From Asterella californica (Eukaryota > Streptophyta > Marchantiopsida > Marchantiales > Aytoniaceae): DNA of 64,000 nt. The stretch spans positions 9,647,001 to 9,711,000 of the forward strand of contig JAYKYS010000010.1 of assembly GCA_036924285.1 (NCBI GenBank). The letters are read 5' to 3'. Made by a program: the position numbers and the translations under genes. Position 1 is the first letter of the stretch, and every line of letters begins with the position of its first letter. Of this stretch, positions 21,501 to 33,255 are shown piece by piece. The notes under the pieces are model-generated. The model saw nothing but the letters and a program-made list of their open reading frames with translations, made no database searches and was not told the DNA's origin.

Positions 21501-24500
21501 TAAGGGATTCATCCCAGTCTGAATCCCATTCGCCACGCTTTGCTGTAATGGCAAAACATTAGTACTTTGCAGAGGACTGATTGGATTCTGCTGCAAGGTA
21601 CTCACCCCGTTTTGAGGTAAGCCATTCACGCTACTTGGTTGCAAAGAACTAACCCCGCTCTGTTGCAATGTATTTAGCCCACTCTGCTGCATAGCGTTGA
21701 TACCACTTGCCTGAAGTGATGTCACACCACTTTGCTGACTGTTGCTTTGCAGAGATGTTGCACCGGGTTGAACGGTATTAGCTCCATTCTGTTGCAAAGG
21801 AGCCATACCAGACTGCGGTAAAGTTGGGCCCAAGTTCGCTCCCAGACTATTTGGTTGGATTGCACTTGTTGACTGCCCAGCACCTGGCACTGGCATCTGC
21901 TGCATAAGCTTGTTATCCTGTTGGATTTGAGACAGGAGCTGCTGCTGTGCAGGTTGCGGAGCCTGGCCCCCTTGCTGCTGCGGTGGTAAAGCAGGCTGCT
22001 GAATGCTTGGTTGTCTCCGACGCTTGAACGTCTCCATAATGTTGACAATCTGTTTTTCAAAAGCCTCTACCTTATCTTGATTGAACTCACGCGGAACCCT
22101 CTCCTTTGGAACAGTAAGATAAGGAATCATGAGATACAACACGTCCTTATAATGCTTGAGTTTCTGAAGTTGCTCCGGTGGCATGGGCTGGTTCACAGAC
22201 ATCCAAGTGCGTCCTCAGAACAGTTGCGCCTCAAAATCACCAAATCCCATCAAGAAAATGCGCACCAAAATCCTGACTCGGCAAATATAGTCTGGACTAC
22301 TGGGCAACAGGGCAGTTGAGACTCCGAAAGTCATGAGCCAAAGCCTTCAATCCAAAACTTCAAATATCCAATGTTACTCAACAGTTAGAAGTAAAAGTAC
22401 CCGGGCCAAACAAGTAAGGACAGGCAGAACGCACCATTGTACTCCTCGTGGTCAACATGCCATAAAGTTCCTTCATGTCTTGTAAATACTTGTCTTTCAG
22501 TACTTGCAACTGCAGCGAGGAATAAATTGGCAAAGTGGTCCATATTAGATCAGAACTGAAAAACTGAAAGCCTACCGTCAGAAACATTCACGAAACATCT
22601 ACGCGATTAACGCTTAACATGAGGGAAACTCAACGGAATTGCGTGACGACCTCCACTAAACTCACCTTAGGCCAAACTATGTCACGATGATCCAGAACAG
22701 AACCTCCAGCAGAATGAGTGGACGAATCCACCGACGCTGTTGCAGCACCAGTTCAGTCACACCCACTCAGTCAAAGATTAATTCAAACATTAGTCAAGAG
22801 TGTAATCGAGGAGCTAAAACTGATCCATCCCCACAGACATAAGGGGAACAGACTCCTGGCAACCGCACGATGGACTGAGAGCATCCTGCATTACGGTGAG
22901 GGAGAGCGAACAGTGCAGTAGGAGCTGGTCCACCAGACCCATAGGTAAGTGACTATGATTTACTTCATATGATACGTGAGTGACTTGGTTTTACTCATAA
23001 CTTGTAGAATGTCGAACTGCCTTTCGACCTAGACGATGCTAAAAACAGGGTTGGCTGACAAGAAAGCGTTGAAAAGCGAAATTACGGAAAAATTAAGTTG
23101 AGACTACCGCAGGAGCTGTTCCACCAGAAGAAGCATAAGAACGTAACTACGTTTGTGTGTTGTCAAGCATATCATAGTGCATAGCATGTCGAACGGCCTT
23201 TGTGTATCTAGAACACGCTAAAAACAGGGCTGGTTGAGAAGAAAGTGATGAAGATACTACAGACAATGAAACGAATCTGTCAGCGTCCCTAGCACCTTAC
23301 TTACGGCTGACCCACATAACCCCCATGTCCATCCAATTCCCTTATTTACACGCAGTCTACAATTTTAAGCAATCTGTAGTACCAGTGGAAGTCTCAGGAA
23401 ACACACGTTGCTGTTGCTGTTTCTGCTGCTGTTGAAGATCATATAGGCTGGGCTGCTGTTGACTCAATCCTCCTGTAAAATCTCCAAAAGGGTAGGATAT
23501 CCAACCTTAGGAAAGTTCTGACCATGTCCTGCTGTAAGGTCATGATGTTGCTGGTAACAAGGTCAGCTTCAGGCGGACTCATAGTCCCACATGACATGTA
23601 GTATCAATACAAGATCGCTGAATCTACAAGACGCCCTTGCCTGGATTTTGAAGTCTTTGCTGCTGAGCCTGCTGTGGGTGCTGATTCGCAGCTTGTTGCT
23701 GTTGAAGCTGCTGGCTCTGTTGGGAATGGTTCGGTTGTTGCGACTGAAGAGTTTGTTGCGACTGAGGCTGAACTACAGATGGCTGCTGCTGCTGTACTTG
23801 TTGCTGATGCAACCATCAAATACAAGACAAAAGTCAATACTGAGATTCCGGTACTGAGCCGATATATCCTGGTACCGAATCAGACCACGTGCACACACTT
23901 AAAAGTAACCCCCAAAGCCAGAGAGCCCACCGAAGTACATAATGAGTAGCAAAGAGAAATGAATGTGCGATAGCTTTAAACATCAAGCTAGCGAATGTCT
24001 ATAACCAACGGACGTACCAACGGACATGTATAGCACAGAGCACATTGCCGGAGGTGGTACTCCGTAATATGGAAGTGATATTGGTACATGTAAAGCAGTT
24101 TTCTGAGGAAACAGTAACTTCGCCCGCACACTTAGGTAACCCCCAAATAATTTTGAATCCATGCAAGTATAAAGTGAGTAACAAAGAGCGCAAACATGTA
24201 TGCTAACTTGGTTTGAGAAGTTGGTTTGAGAAGTTATCTTCATACGTCGAGAATGGCAGATATGCTCAAGGACCACTCTCTAGTATAGGGGTATCACGCA
24301 ATTAGTCCAGCCAAGTACACAGTGAGAATCAATTAGGGGCCGAATGTGCGCTAACCATGCCGAACGGAGTTAGCGAATTGTTATATAACCGGAGGGTGTG
24401 CCGATGGAAATGTGCAGTGCAAAGCAAATTTCCAGAATAGGTTCCCCTCGGTTTATCGTCGAATTCGAGTAGACAATGACAAGAGAACAAATGCAGTATG

Positions 24501-27500
24501 CTACAAAGGCTAAATGCAAACTCCCATGCAGAAATGAAGACGAACTAGATTTGTCTACTGCAACGTTGAAAGAAGCGAAGGTTATCCAATCAAAACGTAG
24601 ATAGCCATAGAATCCATTGCAAGAAAAAACGAAGGCTGTCCAAGCAGAACGTAGATACCGATAACCATATAATCTAATGCAGGAGTTGAGCACAGATTTA
24701 GTCAGTGAATAGAGGAGAAGGCATACAGAGGTAGTAAAAGAAGATCCTGTATTTGTCCGTCCATCACTGATGCACTTAGGTACTGAGTAGGTGTACACCC
24801 AAGAACCTAATTACCACAAGAAGCACTCGGAGCATGCAGGAGAACACACTCCCGTCGCATGCACCTCAACCTGCTCTCTGACTTCATCAGCACCCAACAG
24901 AGAGGGTGAAGTTTGAGAAGTTAGCGAATGTATATAACCGAGGTAGGGCCAAGGCGAAATGTGTAGGGAAGTACATTTCCAAGATGGTACCGCCAGGTAG
25001 CTGTTCGACAGAAGACAAGTACAAATTGCGATGCCTAACGATCTGAGCGAGAAAGCAGCTATGACTGTAATATAGAGCGATAAGCCGAAAAACAGAGTGC
25101 ATGAAGGGCAAGTTATCTAGGTAGCCACAAACATAAACATACAGAAACACAAAATACATCGTCACAAGAAAACACATGGAGAAGCAAAATGAGGCATCCG
25201 GGAATAATCGAGCCAACAATTACAACACCAGATTGTCAACCATCAAGAAGGTAGAGGTTAGAAGCAATTCTCCCAACAAAGTCACTGATACAGCTGTAGG
25301 AAATGAGTAGGTGTACACTGAAACACCTAACTACCACAAGATACACACAGAGCATGCAACAGAACACCCTCCTGTCGCATGCATCTCAACCGGCTCTCTG
25401 ACTTCATCAGCACCCAACAGAGAGGGTTAGGCAAAAGATGAGTAGGAAAAGTGATCACGCGAAGTTGAGGACTTCTCCACCTCAGCAGGGCCTTGCCGGT
25501 GCAGGAGTTTCTGTTCACTTCCGGGAACATCTGAAGTGAAACATATATTGGCACACGGGTAAAGCAGTTTTCGGCGAAAACAGTGACTTCCCCCGCACAC
25601 TTAAGGTAACCCCCAATAGTTTTGAACCCATGCAAGTACAAGGTGAGTAACATCTGAAGTGAAATATAGTGGAAGTGAAACATGAAAAGTGAAATATAGT
25701 GACCAGTATAATTGCGGTGCAAACAGATCTGAGTAAACTGTTTATTGCAAGAATTAAACTAGGTCCAAAAGAGCACCAGGAGCGCATCATATATGATTCG
25801 TCCGGGGAGAATGGAAGCTCAGCCACGGAGCTCTAACCACGCTCAAAGATAAGAGCATATCATAGAAAGTAAAATATCCGTTGGAGTACGGCTTATTACA
25901 AGAGCGTATCATATATGTTGGTCCATGCGTATATGCAAAAACAATGCTTAACACACTAAGGTAACCAAACTGAATATACAGAACTCGAACCAGAGGAAAA
26001 ACACCAGGCGCGAGTTATACCGTAAGTCACAAGAACTGGGAAGAAAGAAGAAGAGAGTTTACATCTTTCATAAACCAATCCGTAAAGAGGGGAGTAAACA
26101 GGTAAAGGTCCTCGACCCGGAAACACATTACCAATAATTTTCTGCACAAAAGTCGCTGACACTACTCCACTCATATACCTATCTACCACAAATGACACGC
26201 AGAGCACCCCGGTAATTCATGCTTCCCTTCAGCATGCACCTCAACCTTGTCTCTGACTTCGTGAGCACCTACCAGAGAAGGTCAGGCTATAGATGAGAAG
26301 GAAAGGTGGTCAATCGAAATTGAAGAAATTCCCATTCACCAGGGCCTTTCAGTCCAGCAGTTTCTATATATTCTGTTCCGGTATATCTCTGGGTGAACCC
26401 CCGTCTTTGTGTAGTGGTGATCAGTGCGCTTAGTAGCAGAATTGCATATAAGCATCGATAAGAAGGGATACAGTACAGAAAATAACTAAGTACATACAGT
26501 AAAGTAGAAGCAGAATAAGACAGGAACAAATCGAGAACCAGCAAGGAAGCAGGTAGAAGACCGTAGTGTATCCAAGCAGCAGGAAAACCTAGAGGTGGCA
26601 GCAAAACCTGATTTGAGTAAGAATAAGCAGCATAGTGAAGAACATACATAACGTACGTTCATTACAGCTGAAGTGCGCCTTTTAAGGTGTACTGAGCGAA
26701 TACACAGGTTACCCACACTGTTCTATGCATACTGTTCTATGCAAGAGACAATCAGAGACCTCCTTGAACATCGCGGAGTAAACTTGACCAACCACCAGGA
26801 AACAGAGCAGTGCGTGTTCGAATGCACGTACTCCAGGTTCTAGGAAAGCACGGACTGCTCCTGAAGATAAGAGCACTCCGTGTTTTACCATGTCTTCTCT
26901 CTCGCAGGAAGAGTCGCAGACAACAAGGGGAAAAGTGATAGATTCGCGTTACTACTCTGGAATGGGACCGCTTGAAATCCTAACATACCCGACCAGCAGT
27001 GGATAAAGAACTTCCTGACACTACGAGTGTAAACCTGTGACTGTAAAATGCTTTAACACAACCACTCACAAGCACCTCGCCACCCATTGACAAACAATTG
27101 ATTTCGTCTCCAACTAAGCATAACAATCATCCACTCACCTGTTGCTGTTGTTGCTGCTGCTGCTTAACTTGCAACATTTGCTGCTGCATGAGCTGCTGTT
27201 GTTGCAGAGAGGTTGGGACACTGCCTGTCTGAGAGATCAGCTGATTCGTAGGCTGCTGCTGCTGTAAAGAAGATACCTAAAGAGGCAACAAACACAGTAG
27301 AAACATGTGGTTAGAGAACAACCTCGACTTGAATAGTCATTCTTACGTCTCACCGACAGACTAAAACGCTAAAACTTCACAATCTCAAGAATCAACAGAC
27401 CGCCAGATGTGAAGATTTTGAAGTACGGCCAACCCACCTGCTGCTGTTGCTGCAGTGACTGCTGCTGCTGCAAAAGAGTATGCTGCTGCATCTTAGCCTT

Positions 27501-29865
27501 CATCATCTGGTGTTGCTGTTGTTGTTGTTGTTGTACACGTTGCTGGTATATCAGCTGTTGCTGATGAACAGAGGGCTACAAAACGATAACATAACATAAG
27601 ACTCATAACGTATTTGATCTACCCTGTGATGTACGCTAGCACTTTGAAATCTGCCCTATGCAATGCGCCACTTCAATACGTATGACCTGCCGCTCGTTGT
27701 AGGTTACAACTTGTGGTATCCTAGATTCATCACACGCATCGTCCCTTAAGCTTCCGGGCTTCAACGATATCTGCGCAAGCTCAGGAGAACATCATACTTA
27801 GTGTAAACAAAGAAAACCTTACCGTCTGCTGCTGAGGCGGCTGTTGTTGCTGTTGTTGTTGCTGTTGTTGCCGTTGCTGCTGAATCTGTTGTTGAAGCCG
27901 CTGGGTATTTAGGAAGGTATTCGAATGCGTGCTGCTAGGGCCTGAGTTAGAGGTAAGGTTACTTTGAGGCATCCCACTCATACTGGAAAGGCTTTGGCCG
28001 AGTCCGGTGGCATTCTGGAGTACGTTTGCAGTCATGTTACTTTGCAAAGATTGGCCTAACACCTGCTGCCTCTGTTGTGCCTGTCCGCTGACCTGTCCAG
28101 GCATTTGCAGTCCATTTCCAAGACCTTGAGCCTGATTCATTAATAATGCTGCTGCATAAAATGAACAGCAAAGTTTAGACGTTTTTGTATAGAGTATCAA
28201 AACATCTAAAGCGGACAACTGAATCTCACAGAATCAACCGACACATGTCCTGAAAGAAACGGCTCATCGGGCGAGATCCTTAAAAATGAATATACCGGAG
28301 TCCAGCGGTTTCACACCGCCTTGCACCCCTGGTACCCCTCCTCCAAGTCTTGCCATATTATTGGCAGGAGTCGCTTGAGCCTTCGTTTCCAAGGAAAGCA
28401 TCTTCACAGAGATCTTTCGTAGGTAGTCTTGCTGCAAAGCAGGAGCACGATTACTCAAATGCAGACCAACATCAGATTCCATAACTTCAATAGCCGAAAT
28501 CCATACTGAAACTCTCTAAGAAACATCGAAATAAAACGAAAGCGATACATTTAATCATTTCTTCTTTAGCTAAAAACAACAAAAACCTGGTCCGTTGCCG
28601 CCTGAAAAATCTTCTCTTCAAAATGCCAGGCTATCTTCAACAACTCTCCCATACTTTCCGACCCAGTGGGAGACATGTGCATTTGAAGAGTATCCATTCT
28701 GCAGTAAAGACAGCATGTTACGTTAACGCATTCAAACGAACTTCAAATCAACGTCCAAAAGATTCCTGAGTGATTAAGCAACTTAACTTAGGTCTTAACT
28801 CGGGTGCAGCAGCTGGGTAATCTGACATATACTAGTTTGGTGGTTACCAGGGCAACGCAAGGTCTAGCAGCAAACACAATCACAGTAACCGAAACACACA
28901 CTGAAGCTCGTAACGAGTAACTATCTGCTTGCATTATCCACTAAGTTTATCGCTTTCTCAGAAGACGTGAGGGGAATCGTGCCGATGGGTGCAGAAAAGC
29001 AGCACATTCCTGGGCTAGAGCCTACACAGGTCTCAAAAATACGAAGCTCAACTACTACAAATTAAACATGTATAGTCTGTCAGAAATTAGAGGATGGAGT
29101 GGAAATCGATGATATACCAAAAAGAGAATACAATCATCTGAACCAGGAATATTAACAATTCGACGGTGAACTCTGTCCAACGAACTCCGCAGGTCAATAT
29201 TTCATGCTCAGTTAGTTACGACCATGTTGTCTGTAGATCTGATCCGAAGTGCAGTGTATGTTCATGCTCAAACCTTCTAGCAGACGTACTCTCAGTTATG
29301 AGGAAAAGAAGTAAACAGCACAGCACTTGAAGTAGAAAACAGCGCGACCAATAGGCAAAAGCATCAGAGATTAATAGTGTTCATGGTCATCCGCGGACAT
29401 CCTAAATCACGATCAATCCTCCCGACCTATTCCATGGCTTGGCACATATCTTAATTGTCCCATCACGACGTCTCCAACACCAGGTGCAACGGCAGATTTA
29501 GTTACTTACACTGGCATTGTAATCGATATAATCAACAGCTGATAGCAAGACTGACCAACTACGCGTAGGTAGATGCCCATTGGAGTAGAAAATCTCGAAG
29601 CCAAAGGATGAGCAGGCCTCCAATCAACCTCCTCTACTGTCAGTCAAGCCCCGATACAATCGTTCACACCCAAACGGCAGAGTGAGCAGATCATAAGAGA
29701 TGTTTCTCCGGCTTCCGAACCCCACATCCCAAGGCTTCGCAACTTCGTCTGCTCAACTCCACACCGGGAGACATGAGATACTAATGACTTAAAAACTTAC
29801 ATGCGCTTGACAATCTTCTGGCGGGAATCTTGAGGGAGACCGGTCCTCCAATTGTTGCTATCCAT
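18510..29865 (-). CDS. MED15: Mediator complex subunit 15 (plant MED15a type), 14 coding exons
   Basis: Encodes about 1238 aa of the Mediator tail subunit, which binds transcription activators through an N-terminal KIX domain and relays them to RNA polymerase II in the nucleus. Exons (minus): 29801-29865, 28587-28698, 28296-28431, 27823-28151, 27438-27575, 27139-27276, 23641-23803, 23405-23472, 22435-22509, 20502-22187, 19665-20003, 19119-19298, 18849-18940, 18510-18705. All phases agree. KIX spans residues 1-78 (MDSNNWRTGLPQDSRQKIV, DYLRKISVKMLSLETKAQ). Glutamine-rich exons 4-8 follow, then LQVLKDKYLQDMKELYG (exon 9), EQLQKLK (10), SAPGNGSRAAVGEDL (11), NQTLIDTEVEISDE (12), and SLKDMAGVWDRCARQAL with GGGTFSTSIGMWESF at the end. 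Arabidopsis MED15a is of similar size. Introns 7 and 10 use GC donors. The exon 8 donor and exon 10 acceptor are the least certain. The start ATG has A at -3 and G at +4. Confidence 0.96.
20099..20185. repeat. Tandem duplication in MED15 intron 10
   Basis: Two near-identical units of about 40 bp, each containing ctttcttgatgcaatga followed by gaagca and aaaactaa. They lie within the 498-bp intron 10. Confidence 0.85.
22915..23265. repeat. Tandem duplication in MED15 intron 8
   Basis: Two diverged units with a period near 180-190 bp. They share aggagctggtccaccaga / aggagctgttccaccaga (about 22920 and 23110), gtcgaactgccttt / gtcgaacggccttt, and gctaaaaacaggg (about 23038 and 23218). Confidence 0.8.
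23880..26290. repeat. Modular tandem repeats filling MED15 intron 6
   Basis: Intron 6 (3335 bp) is the largest in the gene and consists largely of diverged repeated modules. Anchors: acacttaggtaaccccca-like words near 23896, 24128 and 25596; tagcgaatgt-tataacc near 23992, 24371 and 24919; gagtaggtgtacac near 24785 and 25307; and tctctgacttc followed by agcacc near 24877, 25396 and 26250. Spacing (about 380-850 bp) varies, as expected of an old expanded array with internal deletions. Confidence 0.75.
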
Positions 29866-30820
29866 CGTTTCCTCAACTCTTCTGCCGCGATCTCACTATG
29901 CGAAGCCCTGAACTTCTCGCTTCCTGAAGCAACTTCCTGCTTCGAAACGCTCCCAACTATTATCGCCCCATCTTGCCAAGTACCCGGCACCGTAATGGAA
30001 GAACGACTGATTACTTATGGCCTATCCGCTTGTGACGCTCTACAGTCCACTCCACTGCAAGCCTTGCTGAAGAAAAACAAAGAGCGTACGGCCTCCGCAG
30101 CTCCTGCATTGACCGGCAATTCTGCAGCGCCCTGCGGTCCAAGTCGTTATATCCCCTTCTCGTCCGCCTCCCGACAACGGGACAAGCTACAGTACACCCT
30201 TCACATCAATGCACCCAATCTTCCCCAGAACTAGCCAATTAGTCCTCTTCTGCCTTCCCCTTGCCCCTCCACCTTCAAGAGATGTAACTCGCAGCTAGCG
30301 TTCACGTCAACTCCCACGCCGAGGCACACCTTGCCAAGATTAATCCGTCAATCCTACTTGCCTTCCCCTCGACATTCCACCGTCTATAAGATGCAACTCC
30401 AAGCTTCCAGTCTCTGACTACACAGCTACCAAACACGATCGATCGATCAATCATCCGCTCCTTCCTACGTCGTACGAGCTGACCTCCCTCATGTTCAACT
30501 CCTGACTCCCAGATCGATCACTGCTCGCTGTTCGCTCCGACGAAGACCACTCTCTGCAAGCAAGACGTCTGACTGTGAACTTCGGCAACTTTCACGCTAC
30601 CAAACGCTCCGGCTGCTGCCTGTCCGCTTCCCAGAAACCACCGCTTCTCTCGATACGTCAATTGGCTCAATTCTGCTCCTCCGGCCTCTCTCACGCTCTC
30701 TTTTTTCTGCCTCGGGAAAGAGCGGAATGGCGCACGGGCGCGCTCATCTGCAATCCTCGTGTAACTAATCTGTACCGTGAAGCGCAAGGAAATCTCGCAG
30801 GAAAGAGCGTAGTTAGTTAG
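29866..30820 (-). promoter_or_regulatory. Probable MED15 5' UTR and promoter region
   Basis: Sequence immediately upstream of the MED15 ATG. It is pyrimidine-rich on the plus strand (purine-rich in the transcript sense) between about 30240 and 30720, and it is duplicated in part at 7.1-7.3 kb. No TATA box stands out. The open frames here start with non-ATG codons and are not supported as genes. Its role is inferred from position only. Confidence 0.4.
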
Positions 30821-31199
30821 CTAACTCAACAAAGGCGCCAAGCGTTCAAGCCAAGCATTTACGATTCCAGGAAAGCAACCCTATCAATAAGGTTACAAAT
30901 TATGATATTTAACTGTGTTCTATTACGGAGTAAGAACACTTCGGAATGACCGGGAAATAAATTTGAACATAGACAATCAAACTCGGGTAAACAAACCATT
31001 TTGAACCGAGGTATCGCATACAGTACTGAGTATACCCTTTCGGGTTCTCAGACGGTTCACATCGTCCATCTTCCGACCCGCCTTTTGTGTCCCGTTTGTG
31101 TCCCGCCGACGGGAAACTTATATGCGTGAGGTCTAATTTCTTGAAAATAGAAGAATGATTCATTAATAACAGTCGCTACGCATTCAACGACATTGCAAG

Positions 31200-32631
31200 G
31201 GTTATGCGTCTGCAAGACATCAAGTTTAGGTGAATTTTAATAGTGAAATTTTTCTCAATACAAGAGTCTTAAGAAGTATTATATGTGAATGTGTAATTCT
31301 AGAGATGTGGATGAATGTTGAAAAAATAATAAAAATTAATATAATTTTTGAAAGTCATGATAAAATTATTTTTTGATATTAAAAGAAATAATTTATATTT
31401 ATATAAGTCATATGGATATTTTTAACATGTTTGCATATACTAGTAATAACATGTTTGTGCATATATATAGTTGTGATTCTTTGAATCGTTTTGGATAGTG
31501 ATCTTAAGATTATCTTTAGATGTATGATAACGTAGAAGTTTGTGAATCTTCGGACAGATTCGAGAATATTGATCACGTATTGCCTCGCTTTGAAATTCAA
31601 TTATGAAAAGAAATCTAATATATTTCTTAATAATTGGTTATGTTAAATCAGTTCACAAAAATATTATGTTCTATGTTCATATATCGTGCACATGTGACAG
31701 GATCTTGTCTAAGAAGTTGTTTTTGTGAAGAAGTTAAGATTTCTTCATTGTATGGCAATAGAATATAGTTATCCATTTTGTTCAACTTGAATAAGGTGTT
31801 CATCAATGATTTCTAGTTTTTTTGTTCGCAATTAAAGTAATGAAAATGTAGGTTTTCCTAATTGTCCGATCATCGTGAAAAGATTTTGTCTAACAAGTTG
31901 GTAATAGTCTGGAGTGAATCGTAATTGAGACAAACGAGAAAAAACTTGATCTGATATAAGAAGTTGTTGTTTGAAATTGTCGTCTTTGACTTGTTTCGCC
32001 GTCAAAGGAGAGCCTTGTAGTTTATTTTTCTTTATTCGAATCTAAGAAATGCTTAGAATTTTCTCGTTACAAATTTTGGACATCTTGAAAAAAGACATTT
32101 GGTAAATGTCTAGCAAATTTATGAGTTTTGTATAATAATTCTCATGAGGCTAGTTTTGATATGACATCTTTGAAACAATTTGTTTGTTTCTTCCGTTGCT
32201 AAAAAATAAACAAGAGAAATTAATCTCTTCACAAAATTCATCTTTGAATAAACTCAAAGGGTAATATTTTTCGCTAGGAGCCACAGTAAATTTATATTTT
32301 TCATTAACGTAAATAATTTCATGATCTAAAAAGTTGTATCGGTGTTTGTGTTTGGTTCATGATTATTTTCATCGAACTCATTATCTATTTTTGTAGTTTC
32401 TAGTTCATAGAATCTGAGTTGTTCTTTAGAATAATTGTCGTTGAAAGTGTCAATCCAATTTTCATTGAGATTGACATTGTGAAGTTTGTATAAGTGGGTA
32501 TCAATAAGATAAACTAAAACTGACATTACTTTGTTAGGTCGAACATAGCTTGTTTTATAGATTGATTTCAGAGTCAGTTTTCTTTTGATTTTCACTATGA
32601 TAGAACCATCTTCATCGGCCATACATTATTG
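31200..32631. other. Second AT-rich island
   Basis: Strongly AT-rich, with an abrupt change in composition from the preceding MED15 upstream region. It ends exactly at the TG terminus of an LTR at 32632. Apart from the 98-codon ORF listed separately, nothing is recognisable. Confidence 0.5.
32326..32622 (-). CDS. 98-aa ORF abutting an LTR terminus
   Basis: The ATG lies about 10 bp beyond the LTR end at 32632, reading away from it. In the related copy at 51.6 kb the gag gene occupies that place. The predicted product starts MADEDGSIIVKIKRKL, is acidic and asparagine-rich toward the C-terminus, and has no recognisable domain. It could be an ORF of a non-autonomous LTR element with an AT-rich interior, a fragment of a host gene into which the element inserted, or chance. 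Confidence 0.3.
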   Translation of the reverse strand: MADEDGSIIVKIKRKLTLKSIYKTSYVRPNKVMSVLVYLIDTHLYKLHNVNLNENWIDTFNDNYSKEQLRFYELETTKIDNEFDENNHEPNTNTDTTF

Positions 32632-33255
32632 TGTCGGATTTTGCGTGAAGGATGTCTATGAAAATACAAGGTTTCTGACTGTGGAGATGTAGTGCGTTGA
32701 ACAGAGACAAGAAATAGAGAAACAAGCACGAAAATGAGCGTCGGAATATATATCACTCTCAATGTATATACACTGTCGGTTCTTTCTCTCCTAAGAACAT
32801 GAAACTGAGAAACAGACCAAAGCAGTCTGTAATTTGCTTCAAAACCCTCTAAAACGAGTCCCTGAATCTCAACCTAGACCCAAAACCACCGAAGCATAGA
32901 TCAAAGCAAGAGAAACATCTCTTTGTTAACAAAAAGAGCTGCACCAGCATCACATGATTGAAACCCAAGTCCAAACAATGTCCATGTACAAGCTCTTAGC
33001 TAAAGCCAGCTATCACAAGTTGTACATAACCAATTGGAACTCCAACGAACTCAAAAAGACGAAACCCGTAGCGAAGGAACCGAAAAAGATCTATTTGAGA
33101 ACTTTTTTCTTTCGTTAAACGGTCTTCAAATGTCGATAAAGCCTTCCTTCTTCACTCTGTTGGTCTCAAGAACTATCGAATCCGACTCCCGACAGTTGAG
33201 ATATCGTCAATTTTCGGTCGCAGGTGGTCGAACTTGTAAAAACTCTGTACCTAGG
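32632..33255 (-). mobile_element. LTR of family A, truncated copy
   Basis: About 620 bp similar along its whole length to 51599 onward. Both start tgtcggatt-tgcgtgaagg, continue through actgtcggttctt, and share gagatatcgtcaattttcgg / gagatatcgacgattttcgg. By comparison with the other copy, where gag lies on the minus strand next to this end, the LTR sense is minus. Similarity stops at about 33255, where a plus-strand pol sequence begins, so the U3 side is missing. Confidence 0.8.

Noticed and set aside
29781..29990. Apparent 69-codon upstream ORF overlapping the MED15 start in another frame
   Set aside because: Its first codon is GTG (gtgccgggtact), not ATG, so it is not a convincing upstream ORF. 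The correct frame begins at the ATG at 29865-29863 and gives the KIX N-terminus.
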